64,000 bases of DNA from Chloroflexota bacterium (lineage in GTDB: Bacteria > Chloroflexota > UBA6077 > JACCZL01), in the NCBI GenBank assembly GCA_020850535.1, contig JADZEM010000187.1, forward strand, positions 62,001-126,000, written 5' to 3'. Below the pieces are notes generated by a model. The model had not been told where the DNA came from. It saw nothing but the letters and a program-made list of their open reading frames with translations, and ran no database searches. The position numbers and the translations under genes were made by a program. Position 1 is the first letter of the stretch. Every line of letters starts with the position of its first letter. Shown one piece after another: positions 35,358 to 43,559 of this stretch.

Positions 35358-36377
35358 ATGATGACCCAGGTCGCGACACTCGGCGTCGGCATCATCGGTG
35401 CGAGCCGCGTCGCACCTCAGCACGCTCTCGCCGTCTCCACCGACGAGCGCACCCACCTTGCCGCCATCGCAGACCCGGACACTAGGCGCGCCATGCCGAT
35501 CGCCGAGCAGTACGGCTGCGAGGTGCTGGCCGACTATCGCGAGATGCTCAAGCGGAAGGACATCGCGACGGTGATGCTCGGGCTGCCGAACGATCTGCAC
35601 GCGAAGATCGGCATCGAGGCGCTGGAGGCCGGCAAGCACGTCTTCGTCGAGAAGCCGATGGCCAACACGCTCGAAGAGTGCGACGCGATGATGGCGGCGG
35701 CCCGGAGGGGCGGCGTCCAGGTCTTCGTGGGCCACTCGCAGCGCTTCTTCGCCACGACGGTCGAGGCGCGCCGCCTGGTGACCTCCGGCGAGCTGGGCGC
35801 GCCGATCATGGCCCGCGACGTCTGGAGCAAGGCGTTCGGCATCGAGTCCCGCCCGCCCTGGTTCGTGGATCGGGCGCGCGGCGGCGGCATGTGGCTGATG
35901 AACGGCGCGCACATGATCGACCGGACCTGCTGGGTGCTCGGCAGCGGCGTCGTCGCCGTCAAGGGCTGGGTCGGCAACCCGATCCACAACGCGGCAGCCG
36001 ACGACGCCTCGGCGGCCTACCTGCAGCTCAAGAACGGGCTGAACGTCTCGCTGTTCCACGCCGGCTTCAAGAATCGTGGCAAGGATCAGTGCGGTGTCGA
36101 GATACTCCTGACAGACGGGATGATCGAGTTCGACTCGTACAGCAATCGGCTCCAGGTCGCAGGGAACGGCGACTACGAGGAGCGCGCTGTCGAGCGCGTC
36201 AACCCGTTCGTCGCCGAGTTCGTGCGGATGGTGGACAGCATCACGACGGGCGCGAAGCTGGCCGTCACGCCGGAGTGGTCGCGGCACATCGTCGCGGTGA
36301 TGCTGGCGGTCGAGGAGTCCGGTCGGACCGGTCGCGAGGTCCGCATCGCCGACGCCGACTACGCCGACCCGGCCTGA
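35358..36377 (+). CDS. Gfo/Idh/MocA-family oxidoreductase
   Basis: 339 aa. The N-terminal Rossmann fold (GVGIIGASRVAPQHALAV) is followed by the EKPMANTLEECDAM block, whose EKP lysine is the catalytic residue of the family, and a C-terminal beta-sheet domain with MNGAHMIDRTCWVLG (the GxHxxD-type substrate site). NAD(P)-dependent oxidation of a sugar, inositol or related compound is expected. The ATG at 35358 follows AGGAGGGGAC. The following patatin gene starts 16 bases after its stop. The substrate is not known. Confidence 0.92.
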   Translation: MMTQVATLGVGIIGASRVAPQHALAVSTDERTHLAAIADPDTRRAMPIAEQYGCEVLADYREMLKRKDIATVMLGLPNDLHAKIGIEALEAGKHVFVEKPMANTLEECDAMMAAARRGGVQVFVGHSQRFFATTVEARRLVTSGELGAPIMARDVWSKAFGIESRPPWFVDRARGGGMWLMNGAHMIDRTCWVLGSGVVAVKGWVGNPIHNAAADDASAAYLQLKNGLNVSLFHAGFKNRGKDQCGVEILLTDGMIEFDSYSNRLQVAGNGDYEERAVERVNPFVAEFVRMVDSITTGAKLAVTPEWSRHIVAVMLAVEESGRTGREVRIADADYADPA

Positions 36378-36393
36378 CTCAGCGGAGGATCGT

Positions 36394-37278
36394 ATGCTCG
36401 CGCCCGCGCCCGCCACCAGCGACCGGCCAGCAGCCCAGCGATTCGACCTGGCGCTGGTGCTGAGCGGCGGCGGGGCGCGCGGGTTCGCGCACATCGGCGT
36501 GCTCCAGGTCGTCGACGAGCTGCGGCTGCCGGCCGATCTGGTCGTCGGCGTCAGTATGGGCAGCATCGTCGGGGCCGGGTACGCGGCCGGCTTCACGCCT
36601 GACCAGATGTTGGAGCTGGCGCGGGCCATGCGGGTGCGGTCGGTCTTCCGGCCCCGCCCGGGCCGCCAGAGCTTCGCGGACCCGGCCGGCCTGCGCGAAG
36701 CGATCCAGACCATCTTCGGAGATCGGACGTTCGCCGATCTGCAACGCGAGTTGCTGGTGGTGAGCGCCAGCGTGCTCGACGGCCAACCGTTCGTCTTCCG
36801 CGACGGCCTCCTGGTCGATGCGCTGGTCGCCAGTTGCTCGATCCCGCTGCTCTTCCCGCCGATCAGCCACCAGGGGGCGTACCTGCTCGACGGCGGACTG
36901 GTCAACGCGCTGCCGCTGGGGCTGGCGCGGCAGCTTGGCGCGCGGCAGATCGTGGCGGTGGACGCGTCCAGTCACGTTCGCCACCTGTTCAAGCTGCCGG
37001 TGGTTCGGCACGCGGCGCGAGGGGTTGTGCGGGCGTTGGAGCTTCGTCGTGCCCCGGCGGACCTCAGCCGACTCCGCATCGTCTCGCGCATCCTGCACCA
37101 TGCCAGCCAGCCGCTCGACGCTGCTCCCGTCGACGTGCTGATCCGGCCGTCGTTCGGCTACCGCACGACCTACCACTACCAGCACTGGCAGGAGATGGTG
37201 GCTCGTGGCCGCGCCGCCGCCGAGCAGGTGCGTCCAGAGCTGATGGCGCTCAGGGATGTCACCGGCGCCAGCGCGTAG
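36394..37278 (+). CDS. Patatin-like phospholipase
   Basis: 294 aa. The oxyanion-hole motif SGGGARGFAHIGVL, nucleophile elbow GVSMG and catalytic Asp in LDGGLVNALPL form the full Ser-Asp dyad of bacterial patatins (RssA/YchK-like). Such enzymes hydrolyse acyl esters of phospholipids or other lipids. No signal peptide is evident. The ATG at 36394 follows GCGGAGG. It lies just after the Gfo/Idh/MocA gene, with no clear metabolic link. Confidence 0.93.
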   Translation: MLAPAPATSDRPAAQRFDLALVLSGGGARGFAHIGVLQVVDELRLPADLVVGVSMGSIVGAGYAAGFTPDQMLELARAMRVRSVFRPRPGRQSFADPAGLREAIQTIFGDRTFADLQRELLVVSASVLDGQPFVFRDGLLVDALVASCSIPLLFPPISHQGAYLLDGGLVNALPLGLARQLGARQIVAVDASSHVRHLFKLPVVRHAARGVVRALELRRAPADLSRLRIVSRILHHASQPLDAAPVDVLIRPSFGYRTTYHYQHWQEMVARGRAAAEQVRPELMALRDVTGASA

Positions 37279-37280
37279 TA

Positions 37281-37378
37281 CCTCACCCCCGACCCCACGT
37301 CGGCGCGGAGAGTGGGGGGAGTGAGGGCAACCGCACGATGACGGCATCGTGCAGCCTCGTCGGGGCGTGAAAGCCCCG
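37281..37378. terminator. Three successive hairpins between convergent genes
   Basis: 37281-37326 pairs CCTCAC...GTGAGG with C/G-rich inner arms; 37333-37352 is a perfect GCACGATG-ACGG-CATCGTGC; 37361-37378 is CGGGGC-GTGAAA-GCCCCG. The last resembles the hairpins of the MITE-like elements. They could end transcription of the patatin gene from one side and the lysE-type gene from the other. Confidence 0.55.
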
Positions 37379-37384
37379 CCTGCC

Positions 37385-38014
37385 CTACGACTCGGCCGCC
37401 AGTCGCACGCTCACCCCGACGAACAGCGCGCCCGTCAGGGCCGTCAGCCCGCGCTCGGCCCGCCGATACACCCGCGACACGGCCCGGGTGGACATTGTCA
37501 GCGCCACCAGCACGTACCAGGTGAGGGTCGTGCCGACGATGGTCACCAGGAAGCTGAGGGTGAACCACGACGGCGCATCGGCCGGCACCAGCACGGCGAA
37601 GAGACTCCCGAACAGGGCCAACGCCTTCGGGTTGGCGAGATTGGTCAGGAGTCCGTAGCGAAACGCCCCGACCGTCGAGCGCGGCGCTGCTCCGCCGGTC
37701 TCAGCATGTTCGCTGCGCCAGGCCGAGAGCAGCAGGCGCAGGCCGATGTAGGCCAGATACGCCGCGCCGGCGAGCCGCAACACCGTAGACAGGCTCTCAA
37801 ACGTCAGCAGCAGCGCGTGCAGCCCGAAGAGGCTCGCCACAGCCCAGCCAACCATGCCAACCGTCACGCCGCCAGCCACCGCCAGGCCGCTACGACGCGA
37901 GCCACCGACCGAGGCATGGACCGTCGCCGCGAAGTCCGGCCCGGGCGTCATCAGCGCGGCCACCCACACGACGACCGCCGTGACGAACGCGGTCAGCGTA
38001 TCGACTTCGGACAT
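37385..38014 (-). CDS. LysE/RhtB-family amino-acid exporter
   Basis: 209 aa, about six membrane segments. The N-terminal TPGPDFAATVHASVGGSRR and the central YLAYIGLRLLLSAW match the LysE/RhtB fold, which exports threonine, homoserine, lysine or related amino acids. The ATG at 38014 follows GGGAGG; the longer frame running back to 39682 mixes the reverse of neighbouring genes and was not used. Confidence 0.92.
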   Translation of the reverse strand: MSEVDTLTAFVTAVVVWVAALMTPGPDFAATVHASVGGSRRSGLAVAGGVTVGMVGWAVASLFGLHALLLTFESLSTVLRLAGAAYLAYIGLRLLLSAWRSEHAETGGAAPRSTVGAFRYGLLTNLANPKALALFGSLFAVLVPADAPSWFTLSFLVTIVGTTLTWYVLVALTMSTRAVSRVYRRAERGLTALTGALFVGVSVRLAAES

Positions 38015-38093
38015 GCAGACCTCCCGTCGTGGGCGCACCATGGATTGTAGGAGGCCACAGCGGGCGGATGTCTGTCCCCATGAGCGAGCATCC

Positions 38094-38199
38094 AGGGCAA
38101 TCGCTTGATGAAGGCGGCGCGCGTCGTGATCGGGGCTTGAAAGCCCCGACCGCCCGTTCCATGATGCGTTGGGAGCACCAGCGTACATGCGATCGCCCC
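38094..38199. mobile_element. Shortened copy of the MITE-like element
   Basis: In reverse orientation the 56 bases at its right end match the left end of the element at 23854-23909 at 48 positions, then share CGGGGCTTTCAAGCCCCGA with its right half. The ends are the same terminal inverted repeats (AGGGCAATCGC and, from the other side, GGGGCGATCGC). The central 100 bases of the longer copy are absent. The flanks show only a weak 8-of-12 direct match. It starts 80 bases upstream of the LysE-like start and ends 10 bases before the MFS stop. Confidence 0.75.
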
Positions 38200-38208
38200 G
38201 AGTGCGCG

Positions 38209-39558
38209 TCAGCGAGAGGTGGCGGCCGACACGCGGCGCAGGCCGGCCCACCCACCAGCGGTGAACAGCAGCAACGCACCGGCCAGCAGCACGAACACCT
38301 GCTGATACCCCAGCACGTTGATGCCCGCGCCGACCACCGCTGTCCCCACCGAGCCGCCCGTGAACAGCCCGCAGGCGAACACGGCGATGGCCGTTCCGCG
38401 CGCACTGGGCAGGATCTCGGTCGAGCGGGCCTGAAGCACGGCGTGTGCGCCGGTCCAGCCAAACCCGAGCAGGATCAGCATGACCGTGGCGACCTCCCAG
38501 CTCGGGACCAGCGAGATCAGCAGATACCCGAGCGCGCTGGAGACGCCGCCGAACACGAAGCGGCTGCTCTCTCCGAAACGGCGCGCCGCCCACGGCAACA
38601 GCTTGCCGGAGAGCACCAGCGCGGCCCCGTACACGCCCAGGCACAGCCCAATGGCCACATACGACAGCCCCCACCGATCCCGCAGGTAGGCCCCGAGAAA
38701 GGTCATGCCGCCCATCAGCAACATGCCCTCGACAAAGGCCAGGAGGATCGCGACCAGCCGCCAGCCGGCCCCGAGCAGTTGCCCAAAGCCCTCGAGCATG
38801 CTGGTGCGTGGCCCGATCTTCTCCGCCCCGCGCACCCAAAACAGCGCCAGGACGATGAGGAAGGCCATGACGCCGTCGAGGTAGAAGATGGCCCGCCAGC
38901 TGACGAACCCGGCCAGGATGCCGCCCAGCGAGAGGCTGAGTAGCTGGGAGACGGCGCTGCTGGTGATCAGCACCGAGATCGCGCCGGGGCGGTCGCGGTA
39001 CTCGAAGGCGTCCCCGACGTAGGCGAGGCCCATCGGGAAGGAGGCGGCGGCGACGGCACCGGTCAGGAAGCGCATCACGACCAGTGTCTCGAACGAGCCA
39101 ACCAGGCCACAGAGCGTGGTGCCGAGGGCGAACACCAACAGCGTGCCGCGAGCCACCGGCAGTCGACCAAACCGATCCGCCAGCGGCCCGTAGACAAGCT
39201 GGAATGCGCCGTAGGGCAGCATGTAGGCTGTCGCGACCAATCCTGCCGTCGCCACATTCACGCCGAGATCGGCGGAGAGGCTCGGCAGGAGCGGCACGAT
39301 GGCCCGCATGTCGAGGTTGACGGCGAACGCGCCGGCTGCAAGCACCCAGAGGGTCAGCCAGCGCGAGGATGGGCGTGAGATCAACGGCAGCAGCCAGTCC
39401 CGATCGGGACGCTGCTCGTGGGGCCGGCCTCGGCCCTGGTCGTCGTCGTTGTCGTTCGCGTTGCCATTGTCGTCGTGATTCTCGTTGCTGTTGTTGTTCG
39501 TGTTGCCGTTGTCGTGGTGGATGCTGCCGTCGAAGATCTCGAACGTCGCCTGTTGCAC
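38209..39558 (-). CDS. MFS transporter with Asn/Asp-rich N-terminal tail
   Basis: 449 aa. From about residue 67 it has twelve hydrophobic segments and the MFS motif A GPLADRFGRLPVARG in loop 2-3, as in Bcr/CflA and AraJ-like exporters. The first 50 residues are unusual: after MQQATFEIFDG comes an Asn/Asp/His/Gly-only run (about 16-45) encoded by AAC/GAC-type codons, followed by a basic stretch. Such tails are rare in MFS proteins. The substrate is unknown. A start farther in, ahead of the first membrane segment, would remove the tail; only the ATG at 39558 supports it. Confidence 0.85.
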   Translation of the reverse strand: MQQATFEIFDGSIHHDNGNTNNNSNENHDDNGNANDNDDDQGRGRPHEQRPDRDWLLPLISRPSSRWLTLWVLAAGAFAVNLDMRAIVPLLPSLSADLGVNVATAGLVATAYMLPYGAFQLVYGPLADRFGRLPVARGTLLVFALGTTLCGLVGSFETLVVMRFLTGAVAAASFPMGLAYVGDAFEYRDRPGAISVLITSSAVSQLLSLSLGGILAGFVSWRAIFYLDGVMAFLIVLALFWVRGAEKIGPRTSMLEGFGQLLGAGWRLVAILLAFVEGMLLMGGMTFLGAYLRDRWGLSYVAIGLCLGVYGAALVLSGKLLPWAARRFGESSRFVFGGVSSALGYLLISLVPSWEVATVMLILLGFGWTGAHAVLQARSTEILPSARGTAIAVFACGLFTGGSVGTAVVGAGINVLGYQQVFVLLAGALLLFTAGGWAGLRRVSAATSR

Positions 39559-39827
39559 ATCGCCGGACGTAGTATCGTCGGCGTCCAGGCAGAACTGGTA
39601 CAGGCCGATGTTCAGCTAAGTCGCCGTCGAGCCGTCTCCCCCGTCGGCCCTCACTCAGTTGACGGCCAGCGCCTGCTGCCACGGCGCACGTCCGGGCAGT
39701 CCGCGCGCCGTTGCAACCCCTACCTGTAGGCGCGGACGCGATGGTAGCACCCCAGGCAGGCCGCCGGCTGTCACCCGTTCGACATTGCCCAGCGTTTCAG
39801 CCTGGGGGTGCAACGGCCGGGGCGGCG

Positions 39828-41213
39828 CTACCGCAGGCTGTCGAACTCGGTCAGGGCGCGGTCGCGCAGGGTCAGGAGCGGCTCGCTGTAGCGGACCGGG
39901 TACCGTTCGGGGTCGGTCAGGCGGCGATACTCGGCCGGCAGGCGTTCGAGGTTGCGCCGCGCCAGCTCCCAGATCTCGGACAGCGGCGGCAGGCTCCCAG
40001 GCACCATCCGCCCGCCGCGCATGACCGGCTTGAGCAGTCGCTCGCTGCCGTCGGATGGGGCCGGCTCGTCGGCCAGTTGAATCACGTCCTCCTGGAACAC
40101 GCCGCGACGATAGACCTCCTTCGCGCCGGGAAGGGTCGTCTTGTCGCCGGCCACCTTCACCTTCGGGACGGTTCGGCCCTCGTCATCAACGTAGGCCACG
40201 TTCTTGTAGACGCCGCCCAGCGACCCGCCTTCGATGTCGTGTTCGACCGACCCTGCCCCCACGCCGATGCTGGTCCCGACGCCAAACGCGTCGAACGGTG
40301 CGCCCTTCGCCACCAGCTCCGCGATGCTGTACTCGTCCAGGTCGCCGCTGCCGAGGATGCGACACTCAGGCAGGCCGCCCTCGTCCAGCATCCGCCGCAC
40401 CATGACGCTCTGCGCCGCCAAATCGCCGCTGTCCAGCCGAACCGCGGCCAGCACGTGCCCGTGGCTCTCACGGTACTGGTGCGCCACCGCGATGGCCGTC
40501 TGGATGGCGCGCGGCACGTCGTAGGTGTCCACCAGCAGAGTGTACCGATTGAACGTCTCGGCCACGGCGGAGAACGCCTGCCGCTCGTCGTCGAACAGTT
40601 GCACCAGCGCATGGGGAATGGTGCCGCTGGCCAGCAGCCGGTACTGCGCCGCCGCCGCCAGGAACGAGGTGCTCCAGCAACCGCCGATCCGCGCAGACCT
40701 GGTCACGACGAACGGCTCCTGCGCCCGCCGCAGCGCGAACTCGGAGACTGGCCGCCCTTGAGCCGCCCAGACGATCCGCGACGCCTTGGTGGCGATCAGC
40801 GTGGCGAGGTTGACCGCCTGGAGCAGGCCCGATTCCAGCAGCAGCGCCTCGCGGAAGGGCGCGGTCACGCGCAGCAGCGGCTCGTGCGGAAAGGCGATGG
40901 ACCCCTCCGGCATCGCCACGATCTCCCCCGTGAAGCGAAGCTGCCGCAGCTCGTCCAGGAAGGACGGATCGTAGTCGCGGATCTGGTCGAGGAACGCGAT
41001 GTCGTCCTCGGAGTAGCGGAAGTCGCGCACGAAGTTCAGCGCGGCTTCCAGCCCTGCCACCAGCAAGAAGGCGCCGCCGAACGGGGCGCGCCGCGCGAAC
41101 AGCTCGAAGGTGGTCAGGCCGTTCAGCCCCGCACGCCAGCTCACATACGCCGAGTCCGGATGGTACATGTCGGTCAGGAGACCGGGGCGCTGCACGTTGC
41201 GGGACGGAGACAT
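39828..41213 (-). CDS. pncB: Nicotinate phosphoribosyltransferase
   Basis: 461 aa. The N-terminal LLTDMYHPDSAYV, the active-site region VRLDSGDLAAQSV, FGVGTSIGVG and KVAGDKTTLPGAKEVYR match nicotinate phosphoribosyltransferases. It makes nicotinate mononucleotide from nicotinate and PRPP in NAD salvage. It is cytoplasmic. The ATG at 41213 follows TGGAGCC. It diverges from the A-type Fe-S carrier gene across a palindrome at 41287-41305. Confidence 0.95.
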   Translation of the reverse strand: MSPSRNVQRPGLLTDMYHPDSAYVSWRAGLNGLTTFELFARRAPFGGAFLLVAGLEAALNFVRDFRYSEDDIAFLDQIRDYDPSFLDELRQLRFTGEIVAMPEGSIAFPHEPLLRVTAPFREALLLESGLLQAVNLATLIATKASRIVWAAQGRPVSEFALRRAQEPFVVTRSARIGGCWSTSFLAAAAQYRLLASGTIPHALVQLFDDERQAFSAVAETFNRYTLLVDTYDVPRAIQTAIAVAHQYRESHGHVLAAVRLDSGDLAAQSVMVRRMLDEGGLPECRILGSGDLDEYSIAELVAKGAPFDAFGVGTSIGVGAGSVEHDIEGGSLGGVYKNVAYVDDEGRTVPKVKVAGDKTTLPGAKEVYRRGVFQEDVIQLADEPAPSDGSERLLKPVMRGGRMVPGSLPPLSEIWELARRNLERLPAEYRRLTDPERYPVRYSEPLLTLRDRALTEFDSLR

Positions 41214-41286
41214 GATAGGCTCCAGACAGGGCCGGCTCGGCCAGCCCGCGGGGGAGATTGTATCGAGAGCGTCACCCCTCAGCTAT

Positions 41287-41305
41287 TGTACTCCAAAAGA
41301 GTACA
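41287..41305. promoter_or_regulatory. Palindromic operator-like site between pncB and the Fe-S carrier gene
   Basis: TGTACTC-CAAAA-GAGTACA, perfect 7-bp arms in a locally AT-rich patch, 74 bases from both flanking starts. TAAAAT at 41341-41346 is a possible -10 for the rightward gene. The midpoint position suggests a regulator acting on both, for instance an Rrf2/IscR-like or NAD-related repressor; this is not proven. Confidence 0.6.
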
Positions 41306-41378
41306 TATTGTGCAGCTTCCCTGCGCACCCGAATTCCTGATAAAATTGGTCGGAGTTTCCGATCCAGGGGCCAGACAG

Positions 41379-41735
41379 ATGCTCACCATGACCGACAACG
41401 CCGTCATCCAGCTCAAGCAGATCATCCAAAAGGACGGCAATCCCAACAAGGCGCTGCGGGTCTACGTGACCCCCGGCGGCTGCTCTGGCTTCTCCTACGG
41501 CATGCAGCTTGACGACGAGCGCGCCGACGACGACACCGCGTACAGCATCGACGGCGTCACGGTGGTCGTGGACGAGTTCAGCCTGCCCCAGGTGGACGGC
41601 GCGCAGATCGACTATGTCAACGCGCTGATGGGCGGCGGCTTCGTCGTGCAGAACCCGAACGCCGTCAAGAACTGCGCCTGCGGTCAGTCCTTCGACACGG
41701 CGGCCGGCGGCGGAACCGCGCGCCCCTGCAGCTAG
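41379..41735 (+). CDS. erpA: A-type iron-sulfur carrier (ErpA/IscA/HesB family)
   Basis: 118 aa. The three cluster-binding cysteines are in place: GGCSGF (Cys36) and NCACGQSF (CxC) near residue 105, with the NPNAVKN block typical of ErpA. It delivers Fe-S clusters to apoproteins. The ATG at 41379 lies after CCAGGGGCC; an in-frame ATG at 41388 is an alternative. It stands alone; no isc or suf genes are next to it. Confidence 0.93.
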   Translation: MLTMTDNAVIQLKQIIQKDGNPNKALRVYVTPGGCSGFSYGMQLDDERADDDTAYSIDGVTVVVDEFSLPQVDGAQIDYVNALMGGGFVVQNPNAVKNCACGQSFDTAAGGGTARPCS

Positions 41736-41844
41736 CCCCCCCAGCGGCCCGCACGTGCGACGACCATCACTCGGCTGAGCGGTCGACCGCCGTGAGCCGC
41801 CGGTGGCTCGTCTGGTGTCAATCACGGAGTCGCTCAGTACCGGT

Positions 41845-42110
41845 CGTCATCCCGACCCCGTTCGGCACGCGCAGGGCAAGCTCCGCGAGGAACGAGCACA
41901 CCCTCCGTCATCCCGACCGCGGCGAGGCACGAGCGAAGTGGAGGGATCTCCTCCTTCTGTGGCGTGAGGAAGATCCCTCGACTGCGTTCGCACGCTCACT
42001 CCGCTCGGGATGACGAGGGTGGGTGCAGGCTCACTCCGCTCGGGATGACGGGGGAGGGTCGTCAGGCTTGCCCTGCGCGTGCCGAATGGGTCGCTTCACT
42101 CGGGATGACG
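41845..42110. repeat. Nested inverted repeats of the GTCATCCCGA family
   Basis: Outer arms: 41845-41881 and 42066-42110, including a perfect 21-base match (41861-41881 with 42066-42086). Inner arms: 41906-41949 and 41971-42015, imperfect. CTCACTCCGCTCGGGATGAC occurs twice in direct order (41995 and 42030 regions). All arms begin with CGTCATCCCGA. They are related to the element at 16810-16975. Confidence 0.8.
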
Positions 42111-42132
42111 GTGAAGCATCGCCGGAGGTCCA

Positions 42133-42149
42133 ACCCGGTCGTTCACGAC
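42133..42149 (-). repeat. 17-base repeat head GTCGTGAACGACCGGGT
   Basis: Identical to 16685-16701 in the opposite direction. Both copies stand about 20-30 bases outside a CGTCATCCCGAG end of the palindromic repeats, so the sequence seems to be part of that repeat family. Its first 12 bases are a GTCGT-GA-ACGAC hairpin. Confidence 0.7.
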
Positions 42150-42159
42150 GGACAGACCG

Positions 42160-42972
42160 CTAGATCGTGCCGCCCAGCAGCCGCGAGCCGGTCGGCGCGG
42201 GACTGCCGCCGGTCGGCTCCTCGGTCACGCCGAACGTGTTCCAGCGCGCCAGGGCGTCCGGGCACTTGATCAGCGTGTAGCCGTTGCCGGCTTTGTCGGT
42301 CCAGGTCAGGATGCCGGCGCTCTCGCGCTCGCCGTTGGCCCGCGCCACCCACAGCTGATAGACCCGCCCCGGCGGCAGCGGCGGCAGATTCCTGACCATC
42401 AGCATGCCCTCGCTGGTCTCCGGATCGATGTAGACCCGCCCGAACGCCGGCTGCGTCGGCTGGGTGGACTGCAACACCCGGATCTGCGTGTCGGCTGCCT
42501 GGAGCACCGACGCGACCCGCTGGTAGTTCTGCGCCCGCTCGGTCAGCGTGGCGATGCGCGCGTTCTGCGCGTCGAGCTGTGACTGAAGGTTGTACGCCCA
42601 GTAGCTCGATCCGGCCGCCACGATCACGGCGACGCCCGCGACGAGGCTGGTCAGCGTCGAGCGGAGACGCTGGGCGCGCGTGCTCTGCCAGATCGGGATC
42701 GGCGCGCCACCCCGTGCGAGCGGTGGCGACGGCAGCGCGCGCGGCTTCCTGGCCTGCGCCAGCACCCGGTCCTTGAGCCCGGTGGATGGATCGCTCTGCG
42801 GGAGCGCCAGCGCGAGCTGGGCCGTGACTTCGAGGTAGGAGGCCAGATCAGTCTCGCAGGTGGGGCAGTTGCGAAGGTGATCGTCGACCACGTCCCGCTC
42901 GTCGACGTCCAGGACGTTCAGGGCGTGGAGCGGCGTCAGCTCGCGGACCTCGTCGCAGGTCAGACCACTCAT
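42160..42972 (-). CDS. Anti-sigma factor (zinc-finger ZAS and RskA-like C-terminal domain)
   Basis: 270 aa. The N-terminal zinc-binding anti-sigma motif is HLRNCPTC (His32, Cys36, Cys39) plus Cys6; a membrane segment (about 107-127) and an extracytoplasmic RskA-type domain follow (MLMVRNLPPLPPGRVYQLWV). It should hold the adjacent ECF sigma factor inactive until a signal from outside. The ATG overlaps the sigma stop by 4 bases, the usual arrangement for co-regulated pairs. Confidence 0.93.
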   Translation of the reverse strand: MSGLTCDEVRELTPLHALNVLDVDERDVVDDHLRNCPTCETDLASYLEVTAQLALALPQSDPSTGLKDRVLAQARKPRALPSPPLARGGAPIPIWQSTRAQRLRSTLTSLVAGVAVIVAAGSSYWAYNLQSQLDAQNARIATLTERAQNYQRVASVLQAADTQIRVLQSTQPTQPAFGRVYIDPETSEGMLMVRNLPPLPPGRVYQLWVARANGERESAGILTWTDKAGNGYTLIKCPDALARWNTFGVTEEPTGGSPAPTGSRLLGGTI

Positions 42973-43559
42973 GACGCCCCCGGCCTCAGGTCCGCAAGCT
43001 CGAGGGAGCCACGCAGCTTCTGCATCGCCAGCCGCAAGCGGGTCTTGATCGTCCCGAGCGGCTCTCCAAGAGCCGAGGCGATCTCGACCTGAGTCATGCC
43101 GCGCAGGTACGCCAGCTCGACGGCGATACGCTGGGCCGTCGGCAGCTCGCGGAGGGCGCGGGCCACCGCCTCGCCGCTCAGCGAGCGCAGTACGTCGTCG
43201 ACCGGATCGCGGTCGCTGAGGATCGGTTCGAGCGCCTGCTGCGATGCGCCGTAGCGCTGCTCCAGCTTGCGCCGCCGCAGTCGGTCCACGGCTCGGTGGT
43301 GCGCGACGCCCAGCAGCCAGGCGATCAGTCGACCGCGCTCGGGGGAGTAGGCGTCCGGCCGCTGCCAGAGCTTCAGGAACGTCTCCTGAACGATCTCCTC
43401 AGCCGCCTCGCGTTCGGAGAGCAGCTTCAAGGAGAGCGAGAACACTGCACGCGAGTGTCGCTCGTACAACTGCTCGAGTGCGCGCACATCGCCCTCGCCG
43501 AGCCGCTCCGCCAACGCCTCATCGGCAAGGAGCGACACGTCTACGGCTTGCGACGACAT
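42969..43559 (-). CDS. ECF sigma-70 family RNA polymerase sigma factor (SigK-like)
   Basis: 196 aa. Region 2 (EQLYERHSRAVFSLSLKLLS, EEIVQETFLKLWQRPDAY) and region 4 with its helix-turn-helix (RIAVELAYLRGMTQVEIA, EPLGTIKTRLRLAMQKLR) are clear. It is followed directly by its anti-sigma factor. The ATG at 43559 is preferred; an upstream ATG at 43649 would add 30 poorly conserved residues, and an immediately preceding GTG is also possible. Autoregulation is common for such pairs, but no ECF-type promoter was recognised upstream. Confidence 0.93.
   Translation of the reverse strand: MSSQAVDVSLLADEALAERLGEGDVRALEQLYERHSRAVFSLSLKLLSEREAAEEIVQETFLKLWQRPDAYSPERGRLIAWLLGVAHHRAVDRLRRRKLEQRYGASQQALEPILSDRDPVDDVLRSLSGEAVARALRELPTAQRIAVELAYLRGMTQVEIASALGEPLGTIKTRLRLAMQKLRGSLELADLRPGAS

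Larger units (their letters stand above)
41736..42159. other. Second repeat-rich intergenic region
   Basis: 424 bases without a gene. It consists mainly of nested inverted repeats with CGTCATCCCGA/TCGGGATGACG ends (41845-42110), then a reverse copy of the 17-base head (42133-42149). No promoter or tRNA is recognised. Confidence 0.8.

Noticed and set aside
38082-38211. 12-bp target duplication around the shorter element copy
   Set aside because: Only 8 of 12 bases match between the flanks, which is not enough to claim a duplication.
37385-39682. 765-residue leftward frame containing the LysE sequence at its end
   Set aside because: The part upstream of 38014 runs antisense or out of frame with the MFS gene; the exporter has a good ATG with GGGAGG at 38014.
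41820-42120. tRNA or structured RNA gene in the nested palindromes
   Set aside because: Arms repeat as a dispersed element and show no cloverleaf, anticodon loop or conserved T-loop.
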